DNA of 64,000 bases from Rostratula benghalensis (GCA_013399305.1 VXAI01000021.1:6463829-6527828), one strand, 5' to 3'; shown: positions 14,866-29,803, counted from the first letter of the stretch. The notes: generated by a model not told the origin, from the letters alone. Translations and numbers: made by a program.

Positions 14866-17559
14866 CACTCAATCCTTAACATGAGTTTTGTCCTGTGCAT
14901 ACATTTCTGTACTGATAAAGGAAATTTTAAAGCATGTTTTCTACTTAAAGCATATCAGCAATACATAGAGGATGAAAAGGATGAAGGAGCAACTTTTCTT
15001 CTCCATTTTATTTTTTTTTCTCCTATCTAACCAGCTGCTACAATTTGAGTTTTGTGGATTTTTTCAAGCCTTCACACCATTGCTCACCTACACGTGATGA
15101 AGCATGACAAGTCATTTGGGAGTTTCCCACCCTGTATATTTCCTGCAGTTCCAGTAGGCTAAAACAATTAAATAATATTTACCAAAGCAGGATTTTTACC
15201 CAACACCTGTAAAAACGCTGGATAACAATAAAAATTCTGAGCTTATTCAATGTTTCCCTTATACAAAACACTTTCAGAACACAGATGATAAATGAAGCCT
15301 TACAAAGAAAAATGATTCACATATCCTGGTAGGCCAAATATTTGGTCTGGACTGACTATAGACTAAAACCACAGCAAAAACAAAGAGTTTCCAGTAAGTG
15401 TGAGCATATCTTATAGCCCATGTAAGCAAAAATTAGCTCCTTATCCACCTGCCACAATAGCACTAATGCCAATAATGTTTAGGCTGTTCATTATTTCTAC
15501 CAGCTAAACCCCACACAAGTACATGCAAGCCACTATTGCAAAGTAACATAGGATGATCCCAAGAGTTTGCCTGAGCGCTTAGACACTGTTTGCTCTGCAT
15601 TCTCTGGTACTACACGAGCCATGGAAGTAGCAAGGAAGTAGCAAGGCTCTTGTCCTTCTGTCATTCCGGAATTTCAAAGAACTGGTGTGTCACCATCGAA
15701 ACATCTCTGAGTTACCAACCAACAACTCAACTTGACACAGCTTTAGAGGAGTGCTCTGCTGCCTGAAGAGAAGAGGACTTAGCTGGATCACCTTTTAGGA
15801 GGATCACACCACAAAGCAATTGAGTAGAATGATTTTCAAGTCAAAATAACAATAGCCCAGAACCAAGGAATCAAGTAAATAGCCACAGAATGCAATTTCA
15901 TCAATGCTTACTTGATTTAAATGAAATGGAAACAAATACATGCCAGCCATCACGCAACGCAAGCAGATTGCCGCAGTAGTCAAAATCATTTCATGATGTC
16001 ATCTTACTAAACTACTGCATGACAAACTTTGTTCTTCACAGCTGCAGAAAAGTTCCAAACAATATGTTTAGCTTCCCAACCAAGAACAAAAAGAAAGGGT
16101 CCACTTCAAAAAGGCAATCAAAATTAACACCATTGTTTGAAACATCCACAAGTTAAACACTATTTGTTTGTGTACTGGCTTTCAAAGGTTAACAGTTTAT
16201 TTCATTCCCTCCTCCCCTAAGAACACAGCTGCCAGAGAGACTTTAATTAAGTGGAGATCAACACAAAGAATGTAATCCTTTGTAAGAGATGCTAAAAAAC
16301 AATGTTGTATTCAAATAGTTTTCATTTTAAATCTACAGTCAAGAGCTGACATGTCAGAAGTGTTACTGTGTATTTGCACTTCTTCACTAAAGGGGAACTT
16401 TGTAGAATGTGAATTATATTTTGTTCCTGTAGCATAATATTGTTTCACCTGATCTGTAACCACAGTTAAACAAGTACTGCAAATGCTATTAAATACCTAG
16501 GTGACTAAAATGAAAAAACATCGACAGTAGAAAGGCCTAAAATAAACATCAATTTATGACTATGCTCTTTCAGTTTTTTAGATAATTCTTTTAAAACTGT
16601 AATGCAAGAATAAAGTATGATTCTCTGCTTACGTGCTGTATCACCTACTTCATCACAGCCATCTCCTGCCCCATGAAAAAGCTACACTGCCAAGATTTTA
16701 AATATCAAAATGCATTTCTAGTGCATGCACCATTAGCAGTAAAAGTAAAAACAACAAAAAAACATCCTCATTCTCTACTTTGCAGCTGTAAGAAACTGAA
16801 GAAACTTTTTTTTTTAAATCAGAGCATAATTGAAGGAAACAGAGCCGCATGCATGTCTTGGCAAACAATTAAATGACACTTGACTACGAGCCTGTAATAA
16901 ATTAATAGAACATAACCTCTCCCTTTGGAGGTTGTGGCAGGCCCAGAATATTAACTGGAACATAATATAATGTATCTATTACAAAGGAAAACAGGTATTC
17001 TTTTAAGTGACAGTAAACTATGTTCTTGCACGTTAAGTATGCTACTTCAGATAGGTTTCCTACAGAAGCAAGGTTTATGTGATCTGCTGCCTTTAACTCA
17101 AATAACTACTGTCCAATGCCCCTGATTTGAAAAAAAATTAGTGTTTAAGACACCCTGTTGCTTGTCCAGTAGCAGCACTACTAGGGACATTCAAGACAAA
17201 AACATAGAGAAAAACATCAATAGTTCTGTTGTTTATGAAATAATTTGCTAACTTGTTTCTCTGAGTACCTTGACTCTTAAAAGACAGCCCTATTTAAATA
17301 TACCACAAAGCACCTTAAATTTAATATGCTTAGGAACACCAGCTGGGTACACTTCCTACAAATTTACCCACTACACACAGTCATATTTACAGCAACACTA
17401 ATTCTGTCTCCCAGCTCTGATATGTCAGTCATTACAGGGTTCAACGCTCAGGTTTTGGTTTTTTTGAGGTGGTTTTGGTTCTGATTAAAGTTACTGCAGG
17501 GTGAAACACAAAACATAACTGAAGCTGTTCCTTTATACATATAAGCATACATATACAAA

Positions 17560-17583
17560 TATTATATATATATACACACACCC
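17560..17583. repeat. (TA)n(CA)n repeat
   Basis: About six TA units followed by four CA units. Confidence 0.85.
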
Positions 17584-17669
17584 ATAAATTATTCATTGCT
17601 TTCAGAAAACGCACATAATAAGCACATTAGAGGATAAGATAAGAATTCAAAGTGGTTTTGAAAGTCTGG

Positions 17670-18240
17670 AAAAAGTTATGAAAAATTGTTGAAGTATGAC
17701 TAAGGTGAACTGGAAAGCTGCAGAGTTGTCAGAACAGCTGATTGCACATACATGGGATGGTGAAACAGTTATCACTTTGGCTAAGAGGGATATGGAGGTT
17801 AATGCAGAAAGTAGACCACAAAATGACCCTCAGTGTTGCAATGTTGAAAATTTATTAAAAAAAAAAAAATCAGTCCGATGTCTACACATGCTGCCTGCAA
17901 AACCTGCAGATAACAGTCTCACTCTTGGTTTTTTATAAGATTTCACTTAAGATACCATATCCAGTTTGGTCACCACACTTCAAGGAGAATAGTAATAACA
18001 GGCTTAAAACTGTACCCAAAACCAGTTGAGTCAAACACTATGAAAACCCTTCTTAAAATGAGACAGAGAAGCACTGGGGCAGACTAAGAAAGCTGGTTGT
18101 GACAGTGCTCTTACTGAGGGGTTTTAAGACCAAGTTAAACCAACATCCACCCCGACCAGCAAAGGCTACAGCTAACTGTGCCCTGGGGGAAAAGAATGGA
18201 CCAGGTGAGCCCCTGTTCAGTCTTTATTAAGATTCAGGAC
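17670..18240 (+). mobile_element. Degraded CR1-like LINE fragment, sense on plus
   Basis: Old, decayed copy. Recognisable blocks are the 'tccagttt ggtcaccaca cttcaaggag aatagt' region near 17959-17993 and the 3' part from 'ggttttaaga ccaagttaaa' (18120) to 'ggggaaaaga atggaccagg' (18186), which match my memory of ancient amniote CR1 consensus. The terminal repeats are missing and there is no intact reading frame. Boundaries are approximate. Confidence 0.6.
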
Positions 18241-18499
18241 TGTGGGGCCAAACAGGACCTCTACCATTCACCTAATCCGTTCTTGTCCCCTAGGCTGCAA
18301 GTCCCAAGGCTACAATGTTTTCTGGTGGGTTGTTTTTCCACAATTCCGAACTGTCTGAGTTTACTGTTGCTATTATCACCAGATACTAAGACAGTGTTTA
18401 CAGAGAACCATCTAAACAAATTGCAAGAACTTTTTCACTATGTGACAACAGCTAGATTAGAGATCATTGCTGTGAATGTATATTAGGACCATCTTTTCT

Positions 18500-18830
18500 C
18501 ACCACTGCTTGTACTTTAGCTTGTATTTACCAATACTGCATTTAATTCAAAATTTTAACATCCAGTCACTCAGTATCACAAGCTCTTTCTGGAGCCCTTC
18601 ACCGTAAGCTTTACAGCCATCTATCCCAAATAATTCTTGTTTTTTCACATCATCTGCAAGTCTCATCCACTAACTATTCCACCTCTCTTTATCAAATATT
18701 TACAAGTTAAACCAAAATGGTCTGCAAACCTTTGGGAGTTATAAATACCAACTTTGCCCATGAATAGTGATCATTTCCTTCTATCCTTTAATTACTCATA
18801 ATTCTTGGGGATCTTACCATGTAACTAGCA
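18500..18830 (-). mobile_element. Degraded CR1-like LINE fragment, antisense
   Basis: Blocks such as 'gtatttacca atactgcatt', 'ccagtcactc agtatcacaa', 'catctgcaag tctcat' and 'tatcctttaa ttactcataa' match, from memory, the antisense strand of the reverse-transcriptase region of ancient CR1 elements. No open frame remains. It is inverted relative to the fragment 260 bp to its left. Confidence 0.6.
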
Positions 18831-20213
18831 AGAGCTTAGATTCTTAAAAAAGCTCCACATATGGAAATTTGCTGAAAATTAAGATTGGCAAGACAATGTC
18901 AACACAATCTTTGGTCATCTGCCATAAAAATTGTAAAAAAAAAATTATATGATGCTTTGTACATATATATTAAGATTACTATTGAGATCTAAATCTCATC
19001 TTGGTAACTCTCAAATACATAAGAATTAAAAAATATTCAGAGCCTTCATAAAACCGTAAATCAAATCTAATAAAACATATAAGTTTGTGTTTTGGTTCCT
19101 GCAAATCTATTTTCAAACCTTTAGAAAGCCCAGTTAATATTATGTAGTGAGCACATGCCAGATTTTGATAGTAAGGGATTAGGGATTACTAGTGCTCAGT
19201 AACTACTGTTCATTTCTAGACTTCATATGGGGATTTTTTCTGTAACAGATTTTTCACAGAAACCACACGCTCATCCTTTTGCAGTTGAAGAGTTTTGCAA
19301 AATAATCATTCTTGCTACAAAGCCTGTGCAGTTTGACAGAAAACAGCAAAACATCAGACAGCTGGATGATAAAGTTGATTACCAAACATGAACATGCATA
19401 ACAGAAACTGATCAGATACTTTGAAATTCTGTTGAAATATTTACACTTTGGGTTTTTTCTCAACCCAAAGAAGAATGAGTACTATTGGTCTTTATAACAC
19501 AGGAACTGATTTTAAATCAGAATTATGTTCTGCAGTTCAAGAGTCTTCTACTTTGGGATTTCCAAGTATTTTATCAGTAGCTATGACCTAAGTTCTACAA
19601 GAAACATGAAACAAGAAAAATTGCTGATTTTTGGGGTACAGGGAGGGTAAGGAGGAAAGAGAGCAAAGAGGTTAGCAATGGGAGACAATGCAACCCACAA
19701 GCTTTATTGTAACTTCAAGCACACTGGCCAAGGATAAACTGAACACACGTAGCTCAGTAGCAAAGGAATATTGCATGGTTTTTATTTTTCAGCATCCTGT
19801 CATTAGCCATCATAACTAAGGAAGTCACCTTGGAGATGGTCTCTTTCCCAAAGACAATATAGGTTCAGTTCAAGTTAAGATTTGTTTTCATTATTAAGTT
19901 TGCATAGATCTTACCTTTGAGTTTTCTAGCTTTAAGTAATGCTAAGCAAGAAAATAACAAGTTATGAAAACAATAGGATTTTGAAGGCTTAACTCAGAAT
20001 GCTATCTCATTGTAATGAGGAACAATCCTCATTTCTGTTAGAATTAAGTAGGGATGTAAATGTTGCTTTATGTCTTCTACTAGGATCCTAACAAGAGGAG
20101 CAGCTATGGCTATCAATGAGCGTGTCTAAAGATTAGACTAGAGAAGCCATATGTTCTTGAACTGCAATTTTCTAAAGCTTTGCCATTTACTACTAACTCG
20201 ACCATATTTTCTT

Positions 20214-20246
20214 TAAAAAAAAGAAAGAAAGAAAAGAAAAAGAAAC
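20214..20246. repeat. (GAAA)n-like purine tract
   Basis: Pure purine run of about 33 bp, mainly GAAA units, in intron 1. Confidence 0.85.
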
Positions 20247-23200
20247 CCGTAAGCAAACACAAAAACAATCAGATGTTTTTAAAAATGCAAAAACGTCTCA
20301 CAAGGTCAGAAAGGTAGAAAGTGTGTTTTCTGGATACTTTTCAAGACCACTCTCTCACAAAAATAAAATGCTTCAGTGACAGTCTTGCCTCTTCCAAAAA
20401 GAAGCCATGTGGCAAAAGGGAACAAAATAATAAAAACAGCACCCACAAGGATATTTTGTTAAATATGTATGATCTCATCTCTCTTCATAATAAACACTAT
20501 AAACAAAATATTTGGAAAACACAGTACTGAAACAACAACCTTACAAAAGTATCACTGCTTAACACTGTTTACTCAGTGGCAAACCTGGTATCATTATTTA
20601 TGCAGATTAATAAAACAGGAAAGCGAATCTTTTGAAAGAAGAGGTTTGAATTCCAAATCACAAACATGTGGCTCTCTATGGTTTTGTTTTCTTTTCAGTT
20701 GCCTGTAACTGAAAAAACATGACACTTGCTTTGGATGTCCTGCCACATTATAATGCCATCACAGCTGACACACCACAGCTTTGCCACTTGAGTCCTAGTA
20801 CAACCTATTGAGACGGTTGGGGATGTTCTAGTTCTTTTTGTTTTTTCTCTGATGAAAATGTTCAGCCCCTCAGAGCTGGAAAAAGGGAACATATGCCCCA
20901 TGCCTCAGTCATGTCAATACAAATCCAGGTGTCTCAGCTGGAAGAACAATTTACCAGTAGCTTGAGTCAAGACCTCAAGGTACAACTAGTACAACTAGCA
21001 AGGAACTGGCAGAAGTGTTGAAAATTGCTGAAGGGGCAGTTTCCCCCCAGCTAAAGGCCAAACGTGAGTCTTGCACAGGCATTATCTTAACTGACTTCAG
21101 CGAAGTGGACCAGAAGTTGTTACTTAAAATAAGCACTTAAGTTGTAGCAACTACAAAATATCAAGAGAAGAAACTTAATTCTCCACAGCATTTTGAACAC
21201 TTAGAACTTGCATAAATTTATGAACACAAACTCTAAACTCTGACTATTTGATATCACAGAAAAACCTCACATTATTCTGTTCATATGCCTTGTTACCTTG
21301 CCTGGTTTGGAAATACTATTAAAAGGATCCATGCCAAACCTTAGACTTTCTACTACTACACACACTAATTAGTTTTGCAAAAGCAAGTAGCTCCTCAAAG
21401 GCATAAAATAAGAATAATTATTTAATTATATTTCTAAGAAATGTGAGGTGAATCCCAAAGTCAAGGGCAACACTCTGGCAGCCACTCTTCCCTCCCTTAA
21501 CAGGGACTTCCAACTAGCTCCTGGGTGGCAGTCAGGCTCTCAGGCAGAGGCCCCAGGGTAAGGCACTTCACAAAAGGTGAGTTCTGCCCAGAAGCCCACC
21601 ACCAACCACACAAGTCACAGCACCAGGAATCTCCAGAAGGACCCACCACTTCACTAAATGAGCTTCTGTACTGCACAAAAGCTATCTCCAGGGTGTACTA
21701 TCAGTTTTCAAAGATGAGAAGAGAGAGGATATATAAAGGGTAAATACGATGCAATGAATTCAACAACAATTTTCAACCACATCAGCACCTGCTACCAACT
21801 CTTACAGGATCAGTATTGAGACCTGTCCCCATTACTAACCAAAAACATTGAAGAAAAAAATTTCTCACAGACTGAAGTTTCAATCTGAAAAGACTAGAAA
21901 TAAATTACCAGTACAATACAGAAAAAAATGTGGTTTAAAATCTGGTTTTAAGTGTGATTTTGAATTCTGTTTTAGAAATTCTAAGTTCTTAAAAAATATG
22001 AAACCTACTTCTCTCTTCACAAGTTGCAAATCAAGAAAACTGAAATCCTTCCATAACTTCTACTAGAATGATGTGTGTTAATCTTAGTTCAAAAATAGCA
22101 CATACTAACAATAAAGAACAGTAACAACTTAGTCATTCCACAAGCTTTGTAAAACTACTACCTATTTTTCTTGGAAATTAGACTAATTATGAAGAAACAG
22201 CTCTGCAGGAACAAAATGTGTGGCTTTCTTCATTTTTTAATGCAATTGCAATTTGCATTTTTATGAAAAGCAGCCTGTGTAACAGCATTTAAAAACACAG
22301 ATTTCCTAATTTACTGTTTTTTAAAAAGTACTGTATGGCCATTCAACAGTATTTCAAGAATTAAAAGTCCATTACAGTTGTACTCATGACATTTTGTCCT
22401 TTTGAAAACATCATGAGTACTTTGTTAGTCATAGTCAGCTTATGCTTACTGCCACTTAGAAATTATATTTATAGATCATAGAACAGTATTCAACAAGAAG
22501 GATGAGTGCTTGTATTTCTTTGTCCAAAGCACAAAGACACGTTAAATGTACAAATTTAAAATGTGAAGCAGTTTAACAATGCAGCAATAGAGCTAAACGG
22601 TTTATTGTGCTACAACTAGTCCAGTTGTAAGAAACTAGGAAGAAACATGAGTGCAAAGCTTTTTAGACAGGCAAATAGCTAACAGCCATAAGCATTACTA
22701 AGGGTGCTCTAACCTCTCATTCTGTATTTTTGATTAGTTCTTCCTTAGCCAAACTAAATGTACCATCTTAAGTCTCAATGCTTAATATCTTTCTCTAGCT
22801 CAACTATTTCTGAAAACCTCAAACCAAATACTTTTTCTGCTTTTAAGTAAGACTGGGAAAAAGGACTTATTTGCCTAAACTATATTTCTAGCAAACACTC
22901 TGTTAGGCCCAAAATTCATAGCAGGAATGAAACCTAGCCTCTATGGTTATGTGTTGAACTGATATTTAAAGATGTAAAACACAAGAAATCAGACTAACTG
23001 GACAAGAGGACTTTATCTCAGAAAAACACAATGTAGATAAAAAACAGCTAAATGGAGATTAAGAGAGAAAAAGAGGGGAAGGAGGAACGGTCAGACACTA
23101 AGATTATTCTGGTGTGAACCTAAAAAACCAAACTAGATGACAGAAAGAATATTAAAGTACCAGAATGTGTCAAATAGAGTAAGCAGGAACAGTGGCCACT

Positions 23201-24955
23201 GTCCTACAGAGCAAGGGTTCCCAAACCACAATGAAGGAATATGCAGCCCACTGCAGAGCCTGAAGGGGACACTGCCAAACGACAGCACTTAATACTCCTG
23301 GCATTAATATTTATGGCATCTGGCAAGAGTAGCTCAACAAAGCCCAGTTTCCAAAGCACAATTTTTCACAACTGAAATCAAAATTCTAGAAAGAAGAGTT
23401 GTCATTCCTTTGTATCCACAAGTATCTGAGAAATCCTCTACCAGAACGTCTCATCTTCCTTCCAGTTACTATTCCATTAGACCAAACGTGTAAGTCTACC
23501 ATTTCAAAACATGTTTCCAGTCCTGCTGAAGACCTATCCAAGTGTAAGATGTGAATTTTCTGGGGTTTGCATTTTTGAATCCTAGGAAGCAACATAAAAA
23601 TTACATTAAAAGGATGTTATTTCTTCCTTCCCCTCCTACCCCCCACCTCAAATTTCTGATTTTGTAACCCCAGTAACATTCCTTTGTCTGTTTTTATCCA
23701 TTGAGGTCTTCAGAGTCCAATGTGGTTTTGTATGCAGCTGTCCTGGATTTGTATTCAGAATTATTATGATGATTTTACATTTTGTGTGTATTAGGATTCC
23801 TCTACTACAGCTACACAAAACCTCAGACTGTACTGTCACTAGTGACTGGGTTCGGTGGCAGTACTAACAGTCTGTTACCTATGTCCACTTCAGTGGAAAT
23901 TTTGTGATACTTTGCTGTTACCTTGAGCACAAGACAACTACAAAGCAAACAAAGAATCCAAACTGTGTTCAATGACTCCATTTTTTTCATATTATACAAT
24001 TTGTACAAGACTGAAATTTGAGAATTGTAAACAATAGAGACACAGAATCATGATGTTATCTAGTCACTAACAGATAGGCAATAACAAGCATGTTCTTGGC
24101 TCACTGAGCAGGGATTTAACTGCCAAATCCCAATCAACACTAATTGGATTTTCCTTGACTTCAGAATATACCACTGACACCAGTGGAATAATTTATTGCA
24201 ACAAATACATATAACTGCAATACAATTCACAAGACACCAAACAGAAGAAAATTAATCAATATTGATAATGGTATTGTTAGAAATCACTTTTCCCCCCCCA
24301 CCACTATTTAAACAAGAGGCCTGAAAATCTTATGTTACTGCAAAGGAGAAGTAAAAGAGATGAATTAAAGGAAGACTTCCTAACCACCAGTATATATTTG
24401 TAAGAATCAACTTTCACTGAAGTTTACCAAGGTTGAACAGAGAATCTATGGTCCCACAATTTGAAATTATTCCACAGCGCTTGTGGCTTGCCTTTGTTTT
24501 TTACTTTGTAAGTATCAGTAGCCAGGAAGGTATTTTAAATTTGTGTCAATGAACTACCATAGCAGTATAATTATCTTCCTCAGTGTTATAAGACTATTAT
24601 GATTGTGACACTGGAGGAGTTAAGTGTCATTCTCATTGTCCCCCCCACTGAAAGATACGCTCGCGGTTATAGAAGGCCAGTGCTTAAATAGCATTCAGGC
24701 TTGCATAACAAACTGTTTTCCATTAACATGCTGCAGGAAAAGTGTCTTTTTGTTTGATAATCCACAAAATTAATCCAGGACAGAAGAGGAGAGAGAGAGT
24801 TTCTTTACTGCAATTTAGACTTAAAATATCCCCCCAGGTATGAAATGCTATTTCCCTCAACAGAATCTGTCATCGCATTCTAGGAGAAAGAGAGCTTATA
24901 GAGTAACATTTAGCCTCAATGAAGGTCTTGACTTAAAATGAAAGGCTGAGGAAAC

Positions 24956-24975
24956 AAAAAAAAAAAAAAAAAAAA
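24956..24975. repeat. Poly(A) tract, 20 bp
   Basis: Uninterrupted A run on the plus strand; no retroposon body identified to its left. Confidence 0.85.
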
Positions 24976-25284
24976 GAGTATTTTTATTGCTACTGTTATT
25001 ATGACAGCAAGCCCAAGTGAGCAGAATTTCAAATCTATTTTTTTTAAGAGAGATTCCCTAGCAGACTTTTGTGGAAAAGAAGAGTTATACTGATCTGTAT
25101 TGATTTTAAGATTTCTCAAAAATTATGGTGAATCTTTAAATCAAAATAGCAAGTTTTTTTTTTTTTAAGACAACACTATGTACTAGAGGAAATTGTTCGA
25201 ATACATTTTAGGAAGACTGGTAGTGTTTGATTTTTTCCAGTCTCCAAGTAGATTTTCAAGATAGCCTTATCTCACAAAAGAAAC

Positions 25285-25375
25285 ACACACTACCTCCCCA
25301 AAAAACAACCAAACATGAAAACAAACAACAAACCCACACAGCACAAAAAAACCACCACCCCCATATGCAACAGAA
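25285..25375. repeat. A/C-rich low-complexity tract
   Basis: About 90 bp with hardly any T or G (AACAACCAAAC-type words and a CCACCACCCCC end). It produces spurious His/Gln/Pro-rich frames. Confidence 0.75.
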
Positions 25376-28300
25376 TTTTATTTTCTCATTCTGTTTCAGC
25401 ATAGTATTATGGAGACTGTTGCATTTGAAAATTAAACTGAGCAAAGACAAGGTTTGTAGAAAGAGACAGTTTCTTACACTAGAGCAAGTAATTTATTTGG
25501 AAAAGTGTTCGGGCACCCGTGCCCTTCTCCAGTCACAGCCAACTACAGCCATCTCTTACCAATACACACTTAGATAGGTATCTCCATTCTGCTTCAGTTC
25601 TGATTGTACATTTGATGTTTCATTAAATTACCGCTACAAGAATTCTTTTGCCACAAAAAGCATTTCGTTTTCATTGGGGTATTTTTTCCCTTTGAAATTT
25701 CCCTGGATTATACTGGAATCAAATTAAGCTGCAGCTCAGTTAAGGAAGCCGTCAAAATAATACCTTGATTCTGTTCTTTTTCTACATTGTCTGTATTACT
25801 GAGATTGCACACCAAAACACCAAGAAATCATCCACTCCCTATACACACACTAGCCCAGAGGAATGCCCAACTACAAACATACAAGTACTCCAAAAAAAAT
25901 TATGCTATTTACATCACAAAATAAAAATAATAGTCTTCACAGGCAAAATCCACCCCACAGACATAATAAAAGATTCACACAACTGCATTTAGGAACCTCT
26001 CCCACTCTACCATCAATCATTTGTCTAGTTTCAAAATCCACCAAGATATGAAGCTATGTTAGACAAGAAAGGCTTCCCCGAAAAGTTGATAAAAATCAGA
26101 ACAGAAACAACCACAACAGAGCCTACACATTACATGAGCATTTATCAGTTATGACAACACCCAAATAAAACTGCTATGCTGTTGCAAGCCTTCTGTCATA
26201 CACATTCAACTGCATACACAAGCAAGAACAAAAAAACATTAGTCTGTCTTCTTGCAGTGAACAAGTCTCAGGAAACATTCAGTCCACCTTGCAGGTTTTC
26301 AGAGCTAACTGCGGGGTACAAAACAGCATCCTAGAGGAAAACCATTATGGGACTGGGCAAATTAATCAAATCCAGTATTTAGCTCTATTTTTTTTTAACC
26401 TTACCTTTCAACTGCTGAGCCAAGGAAGATGCAAAGCATTCTCTTTTTCACCTTTTTTGAGTACCACCATATGTAAATTCCAGGGATACATTTATGATTA
26501 TGGCTTATACCAGCAAATCCAAAACCAAACCAAACAAAACAGCGTTTTCTCATGCCCTTCTGTGATCTTTACAAACATCCGTGCTCTTCCTAAATCCATC
26601 CACACTCCATTACGTGAACATAATGAACAGGAAATTTTGGTGAAGTACATTGCACTTCAAAATCCATGGAAAAAAATAAAGTGGACGTACAGTAAAGTCT
26701 TCTGGGATTTTCTCTAGCTTTTAACCCAGAATGTCTACATTCCCTAGCACCTTTGTTCCCTTCAGAGATTTCTGTAAATGCTTTTTGTAGCAAGTTACAT
26801 AACAGCTCTATACTGTGCTGATCTGTTGGAGAAAAATGTGGTTATCTACCTTAGTAAAGGTTCAGTTGAATGCAAAATAAACATGGTAAAGCAATCAACC
26901 TTGGTGTAGCACTGAAATCCTTCCCATTTATACTGTTAGAACAAAACCAAGGCTTTTTATTAAGTCTGGGAGATTAACTAGATCTGGTTTCTCCAACTCC
27001 CCCAAGACACTGAACATGAACTTCCAATAGGAGCTACTGCTGTAACAGCTATTTACAGTAGCTCAGAATGAGTCCTGAAAAAACCCACAACACCAGTTAG
27101 AACCACGATATATTTAAGCTTACTTTTGTGGTGAAAGACATACACTAAACACTTTTTACGTGAGAACAGAATCAAGTATACCTGAAATACATAAAAAACT
27201 CAGTGAACCAGACCATCCTTTACAACACAAAAACTTTTCCCTAACTTCCTACATGCCTGAAAGTCTACTGACACCTGAGCTGTCAAGAGCAAAGCTCATT
27301 CTCCACTCAGGTTGAATCTCCGTGCATCTTGCCAAGCACAAACAAACCGCCTGGGAGTCGAACTATTCAAAGGTACCAACTACTCCTACTTTCCTTGGAG
27401 CACGTAGGAGACTAAAGCACCTGACTAACATCTTTGTGCCCAAGGTTCTAGGACCATCTAAACTGATACAAATTCCACATACTCCTGCATCTCCTTTATG
27501 CCGATTCTGGCATTCATCTGATACCCTGGTGAGCCAACTCTGTTTGAAAAATTAGCAGGCAAGTAACCCATAAAAAGAGTAATACAGCAACACAGGCAAA
27601 ATACTTAGTAAAGAAAGGTCTTTTTGACAGGTCAGCATTCTAAAGCATGCTGAAAATGAAAGGAAAATTTAGGGGGGTGGGATGATAGCACTAGGACTGC
27701 AGTAGCACCAATTCACATAGGCCTAGACTGGAACAGGAATGAACTTTAAAAAGTTTTACTGCTCTTTGGCTTATTTGAGGACGATAAAAATGTTTGCTTC
27801 CTGTTAAGACCAATTATGCTCAATAAAACTTTCTAAAACCAATAACAAAGTTTTTTCTGCAACAAAAAAATTCCAGAAATCTGCTGCTAAATTGCACAGG
27901 TGCACAAACACAGCATTTCATCCAGTTCTAGTGAATATTTTTGAATAAAGGTAGATAATCTGCACAGAAAAGCATTATCTTTACATTTGCAGTATATTGC
28001 GGATATTGGCACATGTAAATAAATCCATATTAATCAACATATGTGAAGTCAGAGCAGACGATGGCTGCTATAGAGAGATAGCAGAGACAGCAGGGCTTTT
28101 CTGGGAGCACAGTCATTATTATAAACATCCTTTCTTATTAACCGCAAGTGCATATTATCCAAACTGCTGCTGACGTACAGGTTGGGGAAGAGGGGGAAGG
28201 TTACAGGATTTTTGTTTGCTTGTTTACACAAAGCTACTCCACACATTATTTCTGAAAAAAAAAAAAAAACCCCACCTTTAAAATGCAATTACACTCAATG

Positions 28301-28444
28301 TTAAAATCAAACATATTAAAACCAAGCCAGAACTTTGTTGAAGATTAAAAAAAAATATATAAAAATAAAAAAAATAAGTGCATACTTAAAAATGTAAAAG
28401 CTTCATGGGTAGTAAGTCTACAATCCTAGAAATATTTGTCCCTG

Positions 28445-28498
28445 CTTTTTCATAAATAAGGAAGCATAATACTTTTTCATAAAGAATGAAGCATAATA
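28445..28498. repeat. Tandem duplication, 27-bp unit x2
   Basis: Two adjacent 27-bp copies beginning CTTTTTCATAAA and ending GAAGCATAATA, with two mismatches. A simple local duplication within the intron. Confidence 0.9.
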
Positions 28499-29779
28499 AA
28501 TGCATCAAAAAACTACAACTTTAACAAGAAAATGAAAGGTCAGTACTCCATGTATTATGGGATCATATGTGGGGGTAAAGGAATTTGGAAAACAATGCAT
28601 GCCTAGTCTTCAGCAGAATGTTGTTCCTTCAAGCATCTTTAGTATGAAGCTTTAAAGTAGCAACAAGTAATTTAAATAATGAGGTCCAAATAGTTACTTT
28701 CTGGGCATGACCTTTTCTAATTACGGTTCTGATTCTAGAGTTATTTCTGAAATCTGCTCAACCTCATCCATACAAGAAACTTCTACTAAACTTAATGAGA
28801 AAATTTATGTACAGGAAGTTAAACACATACTTAAATGCTATAGATTAAGCCCTTTTATAAACATAAAGCTTTCTAATGTCATCTGTAACTTTATTTCACA
28901 TACCAGCTATGTCAGATTGACTGTACCCTTTAAGAAGGCAGCCTACTTGCTTTGTCTCCTCCTTAAAAGCACTTCTGGGTCTTTTGGTTACTTCTTTGAT
29001 TGGGGCTCTCTACTATTGTTGTGGAAAATATTCTAAACAGGATAGAAGCCAAATGGAAGGTCTTTATTTTAAACATAAAGTACTCTCCATTTTACCTCTT
29101 ATAATCATTCCACTACAGCTAGGACAAGTCTATTTACAAATGGGATGGGAGAGGAAACCACACCATAATGGAACAGTAACACTAGTACAGTAAAATCCAG
29201 GAGAGTCTTGGCAGAATTTTGTAAGCAGCTGTATCTTTAAACACAAATATATAATGATTTCTCTGCAAATTATATTTCTTTTTTTAAAAAAATGAAAGCA
29301 TCTTACTCTCAAGAGTTTATTAGCTACACTTTCAGAATGAATAAATACAGATTACATGCAATTGCTACTTCAAAGAATTACTTTCAGTAACAAACTTGAG
29401 TGTTCTTTGGTTTATGCATAGTCAAATAAATTAGGGGACATTCAACTGTTCAAAATATTGTTTATTAACAACATACATTCAAAGGATGGTTCTGAAAAAC
29501 GCAGCACACACCAGTTAACAATCACTTCATTCCCAAATCAGTTTATACACTGATTTAAGGTCTCTCGAGCAACAAATGTGATGTTATCATAACAGAAAGT
29601 TACATAACAGAAACCACTCTCTCTTTACCCACAAAACGATAGCAGATAACACCACTTCCCTTTCACCCGACCAGACAGAAGACATCTGGATTCCCCCAGA
29701 AAAGCAGCCGCGTTAACCACAGCTAACACCTTTTCAACAGGCGATAAAGCTGTAAACCACCACCGCTTCCTGCCCTCCT

Positions 29780-29803
29780 CACACACACACACACACACAC
29801 ACC
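29780..29803. repeat. (CA)n microsatellite
   Basis: About twelve CA units just outside the SBF2 CpG island. Confidence 0.95.

Larger units (their letters stand above)
1..17660 (-). other. SBF2: SBF2 intron 1 (left part), non-coding
   Basis: AT-rich DNA with stops in all frames at short spacing and no recognisable coding exon, RNA gene or young transposon. SBF2 exon 2 was looked for and not found. Contents besides low-complexity tracts listed separately: an A/C-rich stretch near 455-485 and a T/G-rich stretch at 5940-5990. Assignment to intron 1 rests on the exon-1 donor at 30534 and the known very long first intron of SBF2. Confidence 0.75.

Noticed and set aside
15621..15648. Short repeat GGAAGTAGCAA x2
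   Set aside because: An 11-bp duplication with no wider context; too short to be informative.
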